Position numbers and translations under genes: made by a program. 64,000 nucleotides of DNA, taken from assembly GCF_001645105.1 (NCBI RefSeq), contig NZ_LKEG01000034.1:179856-243855 (forward strand), written 5' to 3'. Below the pieces are notes generated by a model, which ran no database searches, was not told where the DNA came from, and worked only from the letters and a program-made list of their open reading frames with translations. Below, one piece after another: positions 51,974 to 61,040 of the stretch (its first letter is position 1; each line of letters begins with the position of its first letter). This DNA comes from Pseudomonas marginalis (lineage in GTDB: Bacteria; Pseudomonadota; Gammaproteobacteria; Pseudomonadales; Pseudomonadaceae).

Positions 51974-53644
51974 GTGAAACAGAACTCCCTGAATGGATGG
52001 TTCAAGAGCGGCGCCCCCGGCGTCTGGATCAGCGGTGGCGCGGTGTCCATCGCGGTCATCATGACCATTGGTTTGCTGGCCGTGATTGCGGTACGTGGCC
52101 TGGGCCACTTCTGGCCGGCCGACCTGATCCAGGCCAACTACAACGTACCGGGCCAGGAAAACCATATCGTCATCGGCGAAGTAGTGCAGAAAGAAGAAGT
52201 GCCGCGCGAGCGCCTGAAAAGCGCTGGCCTGCCGGTGCCGGACCAAGGCCCGGAGTTCATGACCCGCGAGCTGATCAAGGTCGGTAACCGCGACCTGAAC
52301 GGCAACGACTTCACCTGGATCGTCGGCGAGTGGCTCAAGGACCAGACCACGCCTGCGAACCTGATGACCATCGAGCGGCGTGAGTGGGGCAATTTCTACG
52401 GCACCCTGGTCAACGTGAAGCAGGACGGCAAGGTGATCGCCGAAGGCGAGGCCGCGTGGCCGGAACTGCAGGCCCGCGTCGACCGTGTGAACAAGCTGGC
52501 CGCCCAGCTCAAGAGCCTGGAAAAATCCGACATCGGCGCGATCAACGCCGGCCTGGAGCGTATCCGCCTGCATGGCCGCAAACTGGAACTGGAAGGCAAG
52601 CTCGACGCCGCCGCCCAGGCCGACATGGACGCTGACCGCGCCGAATTGAATGCCCGTTACCAGGACATCGAAGCGCGCCTGGCCGACCTGCACGCCCAGT
52701 TCAACCGTGATGCTTTGACCGCTCGCGATGGCAACGGCAAGGAAATTGAAATCGGCATCGGCAAAGTGGTGCACGCCTACCAGCCTAACGCCATGGGCAC
52801 GATGACCAAGATCGGTTTCTACGTCAGCAAGGTCTGGGAATTCCTCAGCGACGACCCACGCGAAGCCAACACCGAAGGCGGGATCTTCCCGGCCATCTTT
52901 GGCACCGTGATGATGACCCTGATCATGGCGATGATCGTGACCCCGTTCGGCGTGCTGGCAGCGGTTTACCTGCGTGAATACGCCAAGCAGAACACCCTGA
53001 CACGCATCATCCGTATCGCCGTGAACAACCTGGCCGGCGTACCGGCCATCGTCTACGGCGTGTTCGGCCTGGGTTTCTTCGTGTATGTATTGGGTGGCTC
53101 GGTTGACCGCCTGTTCTTCGCCGAGGCCCTGCCGGCCCCGACCTTCGGTACCCCGGGCCTGCTGTGGGCCTCGCTGACCCTGGCGCTGCTGGCGGTGCCG
53201 GTGGTGATCGTGGCCACCGAAGAAGGCCTGGCGCGGATTCCCCGCACCGTGCGCGAAGGTTCCCTGGCACTCGGCGCGACCAAGGCGGAAACGCTGTGGA
53301 AAATCGTGCTGCCGATGGCCAGCCCGGCGATGATGACCGGCATGATCCTCGCCGTGGCCCGCGCCGCCGGTGAAGTGGCGCCGCTGATGTTGGTGGGCGT
53401 GGTGAAACTGGCGCCGTCGCTGCCGCTGGACGGTAACTACCCGTACCTGCACCTGGACCAGAAGATCATGCACCTGGGCTTCCATATTTACGACGTCGGC
53501 TTCCAGAGCCCCAACGTCGAAGCCGCACGGCCGCTGGTGTACGCCACTGCCTTGCTGCTGGTGCTGGTGATCGCCACGCTCAACTTGTCGGCGGTGTGGA
53601 TCCGTAACCACCTGCGCGAAAAATACAAAGCGCTAGACAGCTAA
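51974..53644 (+). CDS. pstA: phosphate ABC transporter permease PstA (long form)
   Basis: A 556-residue permease with a GTG start at 51974. Layout: an N-terminal helix (about 15-45), a long periplasmic region (about 50-290) with a coiled-coil part (LQARVDRVNKLAAQLKSLEKSD), then the permease core (about 300-550) with its EAA motif EGSLALGATKAETLWKIVLP (about 430-450). It pairs with PstC and PstB to take up phosphate. E. coli PstA lacks the long loop; this form is usual in Pseudomonas. It follows pstC by 15 bp. Confidence 0.93.
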   Translation: MKQNSLNGWFKSGAPGVWISGGAVSIAVIMTIGLLAVIAVRGLGHFWPADLIQANYNVPGQENHIVIGEVVQKEEVPRERLKSAGLPVPDQGPEFMTRELIKVGNRDLNGNDFTWIVGEWLKDQTTPANLMTIERREWGNFYGTLVNVKQDGKVIAEGEAAWPELQARVDRVNKLAAQLKSLEKSDIGAINAGLERIRLHGRKLELEGKLDAAAQADMDADRAELNARYQDIEARLADLHAQFNRDALTARDGNGKEIEIGIGKVVHAYQPNAMGTMTKIGFYVSKVWEFLSDDPREANTEGGIFPAIFGTVMMTLIMAMIVTPFGVLAAVYLREYAKQNTLTRIIRIAVNNLAGVPAIVYGVFGLGFFVYVLGGSVDRLFFAEALPAPTFGTPGLLWASLTLALLAVPVVIVATEEGLARIPRTVREGSLALGATKAETLWKIVLPMASPAMMTGMILAVARAAGEVAPLMLVGVVKLAPSLPLDGNYPYLHLDQKIMHLGFHIYDVGFQSPNVEAARPLVYATALLLVLVIATLNLSAVWIRNHLREKYKALDS

Positions 53645-53654
53645 AGCTTTTCAA

Positions 53655-53682
53655 TGTGGGAGGGGGCTTGCCCCCTCCCACA
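53655..53682. repeat. single compact REP palindrome
   Basis: TGTGGGAGGGGGC-TT-GCCCCCTCCCACA, a near-perfect 28-bp palindrome between pstA and pstB. It is the same family as the window's REPINs but has both arms fused. Confidence 0.9.
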
Positions 53683-53711
53683 CACAAAATTGGTAGCACA
53701 GGGAGCCTCCC

Positions 53712-54545
53712 ATGCAACATGACACCCATTCCCACGGCATCAACATGTCTGCCCTGGGTCGCGACAAGCAGAGCCTGAGCCTGGCCCAGGAAACCGTGGC
53801 CATCGAAGTGCCGTGCCTGAGCCTGTACTACGGTGAAAAGCAGGCGCTGTTCGACGTCAGCATGAACATCCCCAAGCAGCGCGTGACCGCCTTTATCGGC
53901 CCGTCGGGCTGCGGTAAGTCCACGCTGCTGCGCACCTTTAACCGCATGAACGACCTGGTGGACGGTTGCCGCGTCGACGGTGCCATCAACCTCTACGGCA
54001 CCAACATCTACCGCAAGGGCGAAGACGTGGCTGAGCTGCGTCGCCGGGTGGGCATGGTGTTCCAGAAGCCCAACCCGTTCCCCAAGACCATCTACGAAAA
54101 CGTGGTCTATGGCCTGCGTATCCAGGGCATCAACAAAAAACGCATCCTCGACGAAGCGGTGGAGTGGGCCCTCAAGGGCGCGGCCCTGTGGGACGAGGTC
54201 AAGGACCGCCTGCACGAATCGGCGCTCGGCCTGTCCGGCGGCCAGCAGCAGCGTCTGGTGATCGCCCGTACCATCGCGGTGGAACCGGAAGTGCTGTTGC
54301 TCGACGAGCCCTGCTCGGCCCTCGACCCGATCTCGACGCTGAAAGTCGAAGAGCTGATCTACGAGCTCAAGTCCAAGTTCACCATCGTCATCGTGACCCA
54401 CAACATGCAACAGGCGGCGCGGGTTTCCGACTACACCGCGTTCATGTACATGGGCAAGCTGGTGGAATTCGGCGACACCGATACCCTGTTCACCAATCCG
54501 GCGAAGAAGCAGACCGAAGACTACATCACCGGTCGCTACGGCTAG
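53712..54545 (+). CDS. pstB: phosphate ABC transporter ATP-binding protein PstB
   Basis: A 277-residue ABC ATPase that drives phosphate import. Walker [10 protein letters not shown] (63-71), the Q-loop FQKPNPFP, signature LSGGQQQR, Walker [12 protein letters not shown] and H-loop VTHNM are all present. An extra 30 residues precede the usual start; [16 protein letters not shown] is a common Pseudomonas N-terminus. It lies 67 bp after pstA (a REP in between) and 70 bp before phoU. Confidence 0.97.
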   Translation: MQHDTHSHGINMSALGRDKQSLSLAQETVAIEVPCLSLYYGEKQALFDVSMNIPKQRVTAFIGPSGCGKSTLLRTFNRMNDLVDGCRVDGAINLYGTNIYRKGEDVAELRRRVGMVFQKPNPFPKTIYENVVYGLRIQGINKKRILDEAVEWALKGAALWDEVKDRLHESALGLSGGQQQRLVIARTIAVEPEVLLLDEPCSALDPISTLKVEELIYELKSKFTIVIVTHNMQQAARVSDYTAFMYMGKLVEFGDTDTLFTNPAKKQTEDYITGRYG

Positions 54546-54615
54546 GAAGCTGTGGTTCTGATTGCACTGACGCTGCGGTTCTCCGCACCTTACCGGACGC
54601 TCCAAGGACGCCAAC

Positions 54616-55377
54616 ATGATTAGCAAAGAAGGCCTTACCCACCACATCTCCGCGCAGTTCAACGCCGAGCTCGAGGAAGTGCGCAGCCACCTCCTGGCGA
54701 TGGGCGGGTTGGTGGAGAAGCAAGTCAACGACGCTGTGACTGCGCTGATCGAGGCCGACTCGGGCCTGGCCCAGCAAGTGCGCGAGATCGACGACCAGAT
54801 CAACCAGATGGAACGCAACATCGACGAAGAATGCCTGCGCATTCTTGCGCGTCGCCAGCCGGCGGCGTCTGACCTGCGGTTGATCATCAGCATCTCCAAG
54901 TCGGTGATTGACCTGGAGCGCATCGGCGACGAAGCCACCAAGATCGCCCGCCGTGCCATTCAGCTGTGCGAAGAAGGCGAAGCGCCGCGCGGTTACGTGG
55001 AAGTGCGCCATATCGGCGATCAGGTGCGCAACATGGTGCGCGATGCCCTCGATGCATTCGCGCGTTTTGACGCCGAACTGGCGTTGTCGGTGGCCCAGTA
55101 CGACAAGGTCATCGACCGCGAATACAAGACCGCCCTGCGTGAGCTGGCGACCTACATGATGGAAGACCCGCGCTCTATCTCGCGGGTCTTGAGCATCATC
55201 TGGGTGCTGCGCTCCCTGGAGCGGATCGGCGACCACGCGCGTAATATCTCGGAACTGGTGATCTACCTGGTGCGCGGCACCGACGTACGGCACATGGGCC
55301 TCAAGCGCATGAAGGCTGAAGTTGAAGGTTCGGTTGATCAAATCCCTAATGTTCCGGGCGAATCTGACGATAAGTAA
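54616..55377 (+). CDS. phoU: phosphate-signalling protein PhoU
   Basis: A 253-residue all-helical protein with two PhoU repeats (about 20-110 and 125-220, each carrying the E/DxxxD metal site: VIDLERIGDEATKIARRA and SLERIGDHARNISELV). It connects the PstSCAB transporter to PhoR, turning off the Pho response when phosphate is abundant. It is the last gene of the operon and is followed by a strong terminator. Confidence 0.97.
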   Translation: MISKEGLTHHISAQFNAELEEVRSHLLAMGGLVEKQVNDAVTALIEADSGLAQQVREIDDQINQMERNIDEECLRILARRQPAASDLRLIISISKSVIDLERIGDEATKIARRAIQLCEEGEAPRGYVEVRHIGDQVRNMVRDALDAFARFDAELALSVAQYDKVIDREYKTALRELATYMMEDPRSISRVLSIIWVLRSLERIGDHARNISELVIYLVRGTDVRHMGLKRMKAEVEGSVDQIPNVPGESDDK

Positions 55378-55392
55378 GTTGCCCGAGAAATT

Positions 55393-55419
55393 AACGCCCG
55401 GCCTCTGGCCGGGCGTTTT
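55393..55419 (+). terminator. intrinsic terminator of the pst-phoU operon
   Basis: AACGCCCGGCC-TCT-GGCCGGGCGTT, an 11-bp stem followed by TTTTCGTTT, 16 bp after the phoU stop. Confidence 0.93.
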
Positions 55420-55543
55420 CGTTTGTGGCGCCTGACTTTTTCAGGTCGGGTAAAAGAAAGTCCGAACGTGACTGCAGAGTTTTTGGCAAAATGCCATCAG
55501 TCAGGCGTTTTGCGTGCCGAAGTTTTTATAGGATGAAGGGTCG

Positions 55544-56455
55544 ATGAGTAAAGTCAGTGTATTGGTGGTGGATGACGCCTCGTTTATCCGCGACCTGGTG
55601 AAGAAGTGCCTGCGCAACTACTTCCCTGGGATCAAGCTTGAAGACGCGGTGAACGGCAAAAAGGCCCAGGCCATCCTGATGCGCGAGACCTTCGACCTGG
55701 TGCTGTGCGACTGGGAAATGCCGGAGATGTCCGGGCTTGAGCTGTTGACCTGGTGCCGCGAGCAACCTCACCTCAAAGCCATGCCGTTCGTGATGGTGAC
55801 CAGCCGTGGCGACAAGGAAAACGTGGTCCAGGCCATCCAGGCCGGGGTTTCCGGCTACGTCAGCAAACCGTTCACCAACGAGCAGTTGCTGAACAAGGTC
55901 AAGCAGGCCCTGCACAAGATCGGCCGCCTCGACGCCCTGGTCGCCAGTGCACCGACCAAAATGAATTCGGCCTTTGGCAACGATTCCCTCAGCGCCCTGA
56001 CCGGCGGCAAGCCCGAAGTGGCACGAGCAGCGCCGGTTGCGGCAGCCGCGCCTGCGCTCAACAAAGGCTTGCTCAACAGCCCGCCGGTGCAAGCGGCGAC
56101 GACGGCTGCGCCGGCAGGAGGGCGTGGCCAGGGCCAATTGCGCCTGTCCAGCGGTACCCAGCAATGCGTGATCAAGGCGCTGAGCATCAAGGAAGCGCTG
56201 CTGGTGGTGCGTCGCGGCGAAGTCCTGCCTCAGGTACTGGAAAGCGCCGTGCTCGACCTGGAACAAGGCGACAACGCCGAAGTGGCCCGTCTCAACGGCT
56301 ACCTGCACGCCATCGTTGCCTTCGAACCCAAGCCTGACAGCGATTGGCTGCAACTGACCTTCCGGTTTATCGACCAGGATGCGCAGAAGCTCGATTACAT
56401 CTCCCGCCTGATCGCGCGGGGTACGGCGCAGAAGCATTTTGTGCCGGGTGCCTGA
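55544..56455 (+). CDS. response regulator with atypical C-terminal domain
   Basis: A 303-residue protein. An N-terminal receiver (about 1-125) keeps the phosphoacceptor Asp56 (LVLCDWEMPEMSG), the acid pair DD10-11, Thr/Ser of VMVTSRG and the SKPF Lys. An Ala/Pro/Gly-rich linker (about 150-195) leads to a C-terminal domain (about 200-303) of mixed strands (GQLRLSSGTQQCVIKALSIKEALLVVRRGEVLPQV) that resembles a diverged PilZ domain but has no clear RxxxR and (D/N)xSxxG c-di-GMP-binding motif. No sensor kinase adjoins. In PAO1 the same position is held by a similar gene as I recall. Confidence 0.85.
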   Translation: MSKVSVLVVDDASFIRDLVKKCLRNYFPGIKLEDAVNGKKAQAILMRETFDLVLCDWEMPEMSGLELLTWCREQPHLKAMPFVMVTSRGDKENVVQAIQAGVSGYVSKPFTNEQLLNKVKQALHKIGRLDALVASAPTKMNSAFGNDSLSALTGGKPEVARAAPVAAAAPALNKGLLNSPPVQAATTAAPAGGRGQGQLRLSSGTQQCVIKALSIKEALLVVRRGEVLPQVLESAVLDLEQGDNAEVARLNGYLHAIVAFEPKPDSDWLQLTFRFIDQDAQKLDYISRLIARGTAQKHFVPGA

Positions 56456-56457
56456 TT

Positions 56458-56503
56458 TGTCGTGAGCGGGCTTGCCCCGCGCGGGGCAAGCCCGCTCACG
56501 ACA
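56458..56503. repeat. perfect 46-bp REP palindrome
   Basis: Two perfect 23-bp arms, each running TGTCGTGAGCGGGCTTGCCC then CGC, with no spacer. It begins three bases after the response-regulator stop codon. Confidence 0.93.
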
Positions 56504-56558
56504 GACTGTAACGATTGCTTGCTAATCTCCCGTCCGGTCATATCGGCAGGTTTACGCC

Positions 56559-57221
56559 ATGCTCATGCGCTTATTGCTGTGTTGCGGGCTGGCAACGGTC
56601 GCCACTTCGACCCAGGCCATGACCCTCTACAAATCCACCGATGCCAATGGCGTGGTGTTTTTCAGCGACCGGCAAACCCCTGGCGCCCAGGCGTTCGTGA
56701 TCCAGGAGCGCAAGGTCGAACGGCCCATACTCGATAGGCCGAAATCCCGTTACGTACCCCAGGCCTACCGCTACCCCTTGCCGTGGCGCGGCGGCCCGTT
56801 CCGCATGACACAGGGCCCCAACGGCACCTTCAGCCATACCGACGCCAAAAGCCGCTACGCCATGGACATCGCCATGCCCGAAGGCACGCCGATCATCGCC
56901 GCACGCAGCGGCATGGTGGTGAAAACCGAAAACGAGCAAGCCGGGCGGGGCAACGATGCGTCAGGGAATTTTGTGCGGGTGCGTCACGATGACGGTACCG
57001 AGGGCGTGTACCTGCACCTCAAGCAAGGCTCGGTCAGTGTCAGGGTTGGACAGCGTGTCGCGGTAGGAAGCCCGCTGGCGTTGTCGGGCAATACCGGCAA
57101 CAGCAGCGGGCCGCATCTGCATTTTGTGGTGCAGCGCGCCACTGAGGCGGGATTGGTGTCGATCCCGTACGAGTTCAACCAACCCGTCGGTGCATTGCCC
57201 AATTTTGCATTGGGCAATTGA
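56559..57221 (+). CDS. secreted M23-family peptidase
   Basis: A 220-residue protein with a signal peptide (about 1-20, ending in TSTQA). A short DUF4124-like segment (MTLYKSTDANGVVFFSDRQTPGAQAFVI, about 21-48) is followed by an M23/LytM domain (about 85-205) with zinc-site residues in FSHTDAKSRYAMDIAMPEG (His and Asp) and PHLHFVVQ (the HxH). It should cut peptidoglycan cross-links in the periplasm or act as an amidase activator; M23 sequences lacking a full site are activators, but here the site is intact. It is convergent with the CorC-type gene, 3 bp apart. Confidence 0.9.
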   Translation: MLMRLLLCCGLATVATSTQAMTLYKSTDANGVVFFSDRQTPGAQAFVIQERKVERPILDRPKSRYVPQAYRYPLPWRGGPFRMTQGPNGTFSHTDAKSRYAMDIAMPEGTPIIAARSGMVVKTENEQAGRGNDASGNFVRVRHDDGTEGVYLHLKQGSVSVRVGQRVAVGSPLALSGNTGNSSGPHLHFVVQRATEAGLVSIPYEFNQPVGALPNFALGN

Positions 57222-57224
57222 CGG

Positions 57225-58565
57225 TCAATCCAGCAGCAGGACCTTGGCCAATACGATCTTCGGCCCTTTCATCTTTTTGATGATGATCCGCAAACCTTCA
57301 ACCTCCAGCACCTCTTCCTCTTCCGGCACGCGCTTGAGGGTGTCGTAGATCAGGCCGGCCAGGGTTTCGGCCTCGATGTGGTCCAGGTCCACTCCCAGCA
57401 GGCGTTCGACCTTGAACAGCGGGGTGTCGCCACGCACCAGCAGCTTGCCCGGCTGGTAGGCCAGGATGCCGCGCTCGGCCTTGCGGTGTTCGTCCTGGAT
57501 ATCGCCCACCAGGACTTCCAACACGTCTTCCATGGTGAGGTAGCCGATGATCTTGCCGTCGGCTTCTTCCACCAGGGCGAAATGCGCGCCGCCTTTGCGG
57601 AACTGCTCCAGCAATTGCGACAACGGCATGTGCCGCGACACACGCTCAAGCGGGCGAGTCAGCTCGGCCAAGTTGAACGACTCAGGAATATGGTCCAGGG
57701 CCGCCAGTTCCAGCAGCAGGTCCTTGATGTGCAAAAGGCCCACGAACTCGTTGCGTACTGCGTCATACACCGGGTAACGGCTGAATTTGTGGCGACGGAA
57801 CAGCGCGAGGATTTCCTTGAGCGGGGCGTTGAAATCCAGGGTGACCAGGTCTTCCCGGGAGTTGGCCCAGTCCACCACTTCCAGCTCGCCCATTTCCACG
57901 GCGGAGGCGAGTACCCGCATGCCTTGGTCGCTCGGGTCCTGGCCCCGGCTGGAGTGCAGGATCAGCTTGAGTTCTTCGCGGCTGTAATGGTGTTCGTGGT
58001 GCGGGCCAGGCTCGCCTTGGCCGGCGATGCGCAGGATGGCGTTGGCGCTGGCGTTGAGCAGGTAGATCGCCGGGTACATGGCCCAGTAGAACAAGTACAG
58101 CGGCACCGCCGTCCACAGCGACAGCAGTTCGGGTTTGCGAATGGCCCAGGACTTGGGCGCCAGTTCACCGACCACGATGTGCAGGTAGGAAATCACGAAG
58201 AACGCGGCGAAGAACGACACGCCCTTGATCACTTCCGGCGACTCGACACCCGCGGCGCCCAGCAGCGGCTCGAGGATGTGCGCAAACGCCGGCTCACCGA
58301 CCCAGCCCAGGCCCAGGGAGGCGAGGGTGATACCCAGCTGGCAGGCCGACAGGTAAGCGTCGAGCTGGCTGTGCACGGTGCGCAGGATCTGCCCGCGCCA
58401 GCCGTTGGTATGGGCGATGGCCTCTACCCGCGTGGAGCGCAGTTTGACCATGGCAAATTCCGCCGCAACGAAGAAACCGTTGAGCAGTACCAGGACCAGT
58501 GCAAAAAGAATCATGCCGAAGTCGGCGAAGAGTGTAGCGAGGGTGATGCCAGGGGAAGGGTCCAT
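57225..58565 (-). CDS. CNNM/CorC-family (hemolysin-like) CBS transport protein
   Basis: A 446-residue protein from the ATG at 58565. Layout: a DUF21 membrane domain of about four helices (about 5-205, LVLLNGFFVAAEFAMVKLRSTRVE), two CBS domains (about 220-345, KFSRYPVYDAVRNEFVGLLHIKDLLLEL; GGAHFALVEEADGKIIGYLTMEDVLEVLVG) and a CorC/HlyC C-terminal domain (about 355-440). Such proteins are linked to Mg2+/Co2+ transport or cation tolerance; the name 'hemolysin' is historical. Upstream an AUG at 58640 is in frame but has no Shine-Dalgarno. Confidence 0.92.
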   Translation of the reverse strand: MDPSPGITLATLFADFGMILFALVLVLLNGFFVAAEFAMVKLRSTRVEAIAHTNGWRGQILRTVHSQLDAYLSACQLGITLASLGLGWVGEPAFAHILEPLLGAAGVESPEVIKGVSFFAAFFVISYLHIVVGELAPKSWAIRKPELLSLWTAVPLYLFYWAMYPAIYLLNASANAILRIAGQGEPGPHHEHHYSREELKLILHSSRGQDPSDQGMRVLASAVEMGELEVVDWANSREDLVTLDFNAPLKEILALFRRHKFSRYPVYDAVRNEFVGLLHIKDLLLELAALDHIPESFNLAELTRPLERVSRHMPLSQLLEQFRKGGAHFALVEEADGKIIGYLTMEDVLEVLVGDIQDEHRKAERGILAYQPGKLLVRGDTPLFKVERLLGVDLDHIEAETLAGLIYDTLKRVPEEEEVLEVEGLRIIIKKMKGPKIVLAKVLLLD

Positions 58566-58723
58566 GATGGGGTTTTGCAGGTTCCGTGTGTTCAATAAGA
58601 GGTGACGAAAGGGCCTGAAAGACAGGCGCAAGTCGGCCAATGTAGCGGCTGACGGGGCGCTTGCCTAGTGCCCGCTGCCGGGTGGGGCCTGGAATGCGCT
58701 TTCCAAAACCATGCAGATCCAAC

Positions 58724-58812
58724 TGTGGGAGGGGGCTTGCTCCCGATAGCGGTGGGTCAGTAATAGATCAATCAACAGATACACCGCTATCGGGAGCAAG
58801 CCCCCTCCCACA
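58724..58812. repeat. REPIN
   Basis: TGTGGGAGGGGGCTTGCTCC (58724-) and its inverted copy ending at 58812, spaced by about 37 bp. Both arms carry GCTCCC in place of the GCCCCC seen in the others, and TAGCGGT/ACCGCTA extends the stem. Confidence 0.9.
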
Positions 58813-58835
58813 TTTAATGCTGAGTTGTTTATGGG

Positions 58836-60158
58836 TTATTCGTCTATGCCGATTGCCCGCGAACGGCTCACCTGAGTCGGAGGAAAATGGCAGGTGAACG
58901 TACTGCCATGCCCCAGCACACTGCTGATTTCCAGGCGTGCACGGTGGCGCAGCAGCACATGCTTGACGATCGCCAGGCCAAGCCCGGTGCCGCCGGTGTT
59001 GGAGTTGCGGCTGGAGTCGACGCGGTAGAACCGCTCGGTCAGGCGCGGCAGGTGCTTGGCGTCGATGCCGATGCCGGAGTCTTGCACGCTCAAGTGTGCG
59101 CCCTGTTCATCGGCCCACCAGCGGATGCGGATATTGCCTTTGTCCTGGGTGTACTTGACCGCGTTGAACACCAGGTTGGAAAACGCGCTGCGCAACTCAC
59201 CTTCGCTGCCTTTGAGCAGGACGGTCGGGTCGGCTTCCAGGGTGATCTGCTGCCCACGTTGGCCGGAGAGGGCCTGGGCGTCGTTCTTGATGGTCTGCAA
59301 CAGGCTCTGCACCGCCACCGGGTGGTTATCCGACGGGTAGTCGGTGGCCTCCAGCTTGGCCAGCAACAGCAGGTCGTTGAGCAGTGTCTGCATGCGTGAG
59401 CCTTGCTGCTGCATTTGCTGCAGGGCGCGGCTCCAGCGCGGGTTGATCTCGTCGACGTTGTCCAGCAGCGTCTCCAGGTAACCGCAGATCACCGTCAAGG
59501 GCGTACGCAGTTCGTGGGAAACGTTGGCGACGAAGTCCTTGCGCATCTGTTCCAGCTGGTGAATGCGGGTGACGTCGCGTACCAGCATCAGGTGCTCATT
59601 GTTGCCGTAGCGCGTCAGGTACAGCTGGATGCGTACGCGGTCATTGGTGGGCGAGGGGATTTCCAGGGCCTCTTCGTAGTTCTCCTGTTCGAAGTACTCC
59701 TTGAAGCGTGGGTGGCGCACCAGGTTGGTCACCGGCTGGCCGCTGTCCTGGGGCGTCTTGAGGCCCAGCAGGGTCTCGGCGGCGCGGTTCCACCATTCCA
59801 GGTTGCCGTCGCTGTCGAGCATGATCACCGCGTCCTTGAGCGCGGCGGTCGACTCCTGCACCCGGTCGATCACCGCTTGCAGGCGCCCGCGCACCCGTTG
59901 GTCGCGGCGTTGCAGGTGGTAGATGCTGTCGAACACCTCGCCCCACAGGCCGTAGCCGTCGGGAGGTGCTTCGTCGGGTTTGTGCTGGCGCAGCCATTCA
60001 TGCAGGCGCAGCAATTGCTTGAGGGTCCAGCCCAGGTACACGGCGATACCGACGGCCAGGCTCCAGCCGTAGTAACCACTGACCAAGCCGACCAACAAGC
60101 AGCCGGTGATCAGCAAAAGCATGTGGCGGATCAGGGTGCCATGCCAGTTTTGATTCAC
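58836..60158 (-). CDS. phoR: phosphate-regulon sensor histidine kinase PhoR
   Basis: A 440-residue kinase with a GTG start at 60158. Two N-terminal hydrophobic segments (LIRHMLLLITGCLLVGLVSGYYGWSLAVGIAVYLGW, about 9-44), a cytoplasmic PAS domain (about 95-195, LDSDGNLEWWNRAAETLLG), a HisKA dimerisation domain with phospho-His near 214 (VSHELRTPLTVICGYLETLL), and a HATPase domain with N-box FSNLVFNAVKYT, G1 DSGIGID and G2 GTGLGLAIVKHV. It phosphorylates PhoB when phosphate is low. It follows phoB by 37 bp on the same strand. Confidence 0.96.
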   Translation of the reverse strand: MNQNWHGTLIRHMLLLITGCLLVGLVSGYYGWSLAVGIAVYLGWTLKQLLRLHEWLRQHKPDEAPPDGYGLWGEVFDSIYHLQRRDQRVRGRLQAVIDRVQESTAALKDAVIMLDSDGNLEWWNRAAETLLGLKTPQDSGQPVTNLVRHPRFKEYFEQENYEEALEIPSPTNDRVRIQLYLTRYGNNEHLMLVRDVTRIHQLEQMRKDFVANVSHELRTPLTVICGYLETLLDNVDEINPRWSRALQQMQQQGSRMQTLLNDLLLLAKLEATDYPSDNHPVAVQSLLQTIKNDAQALSGQRGQQITLEADPTVLLKGSEGELRSAFSNLVFNAVKYTQDKGNIRIRWWADEQGAHLSVQDSGIGIDAKHLPRLTERFYRVDSSRNSNTGGTGLGLAIVKHVLLRHRARLEISSVLGHGSTFTCHFPPTQVSRSRAIGIDE

Positions 60159-60195
60159 TTGAACATGCGTCCTTGTCAGCGGTTAAGTCAGGCTC

Positions 60196-60885
60196 TCAGC
60201 CTTTGGTGGAGAAGCGGTAGCCAGTGCCGCGCACGGTTTGTACCAGATTCTCGTAGGCATCGCCCAAGGCTTTGCGCAGACGGCGGATATGCACGTCGAC
60301 GGTGCGCTCTTCCACATACACGTTGCCGCCCCACACCTGGTCCAGCAATTGGCCGCGGGTATAGGCGCGCTCCTGGTGGGTCATGAAGAACTGCAGCAGG
60401 CGGTATTCGGTCGGGCCCATCTCGGCCGGCTTGCCGTCGATGGTCACGCGGTGGCTGATCGGGTCCAGCAGCAGGCCGCCGACTTCGATGGGGGCTTCGC
60501 CATCGGTCGGCCCGGCACGGCGCAGTACGGCCTTCAGACGCGCAACCAGCTCCCGTGGGGAAAACGGCTTGGTGATGTAGTCATCCGCGCCGACTTCCAG
60601 GCCCTGGATCTTGTTGTCCTCTTCGCCCTTGGCGGTGAGCATGATGATCGGGATGTCCCCGGTCAGCTCGTCCCGCTTGAGACGGCGGGCCAGCTCGATG
60701 CCGGAGGTGCCGGGCAGCATCCAGTCCAGCAGGATCAGGTCCGGCTTGCGGTCGACGATAATGGCATGGGCCTGCTGGGAGTTCTCCGCCTCCAGGCAGT
60801 CATAGCCGGCCATTTCCAACGCAACGGCGATCATCTCGCGGATGGGCGCTTCGTCGTCAACAATCAGAATGCTCCTGCCAACCAT
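60196..60885 (-). CDS. phoB: phosphate-regulon response regulator PhoB
   Basis: A 229-residue OmpR/PhoB-type regulator; the start at the ATG at 60885 ([17 protein letters not shown]) has AGAGGA upstream and equals the known Pseudomonas length. Receiver (about 1-120) with acid pair D10-D11, phosphoacceptor D54 and K105-region [13 protein letters not shown]-terminal winged helix (about 130-229) with [28 protein letters not shown] and [13 protein letters not shown]. It binds Pho boxes such as those in front of pstS and pstC. A possible Pho box lies upstream, implying autocontrol. Confidence 0.97.
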   Translation of the reverse strand: MVGRSILIVDDEAPIREMIAVALEMAGYDCLEAENSQQAHAIIVDRKPDLILLDWMLPGTSGIELARRLKRDELTGDIPIIMLTAKGEEDNKIQGLEVGADDYITKPFSPRELVARLKAVLRRAGPTDGEAPIEVGGLLLDPISHRVTIDGKPAEMGPTEYRLLQFFMTHQERAYTRGQLLDQVWGGNVYVEERTVDVHIRRLRKALGDAYENLVQTVRGTGYRFSTKG

Positions 60886-60940
60886 GCTCAAAAATCCTCT
60901 TGTCATTTAACTGTCTTGCGCCGCATTAGATAACGGAATT

Positions 60941-60958
60941 ATTGCAGTCGTGTGACAG
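60941..60958 (-). promoter_or_regulatory. candidate Pho box of phoB
   Basis: On the minus strand CTGTCAC-ACGA-CTGCAAT: first repeat one mismatch from CTGTCAT, second two mismatches, 4-bp spacing. A -10-like TTATCT follows about 10 bp downstream. The site lies 56 bp before the phoB start and is weaker than the pst boxes. Confidence 0.55.
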
Positions 60959-61040
60959 TAATTTAGTCGCTCGGGCAATTTGCGCCTCTCTGGGCTACGC
61001 TTTGGGTCCGAATCCTGACAACCACAAAAGGAAGGTTCCG

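Noticed and set aside
60900..60917. Plus-strand Pho-box-like repeat as the activating site of phoB
   Set aside because: Its orientation is opposite to phoB and it overlaps the ribosome-binding site, so it cannot be the normal activating box; kept only as a possible regulatory oddity.
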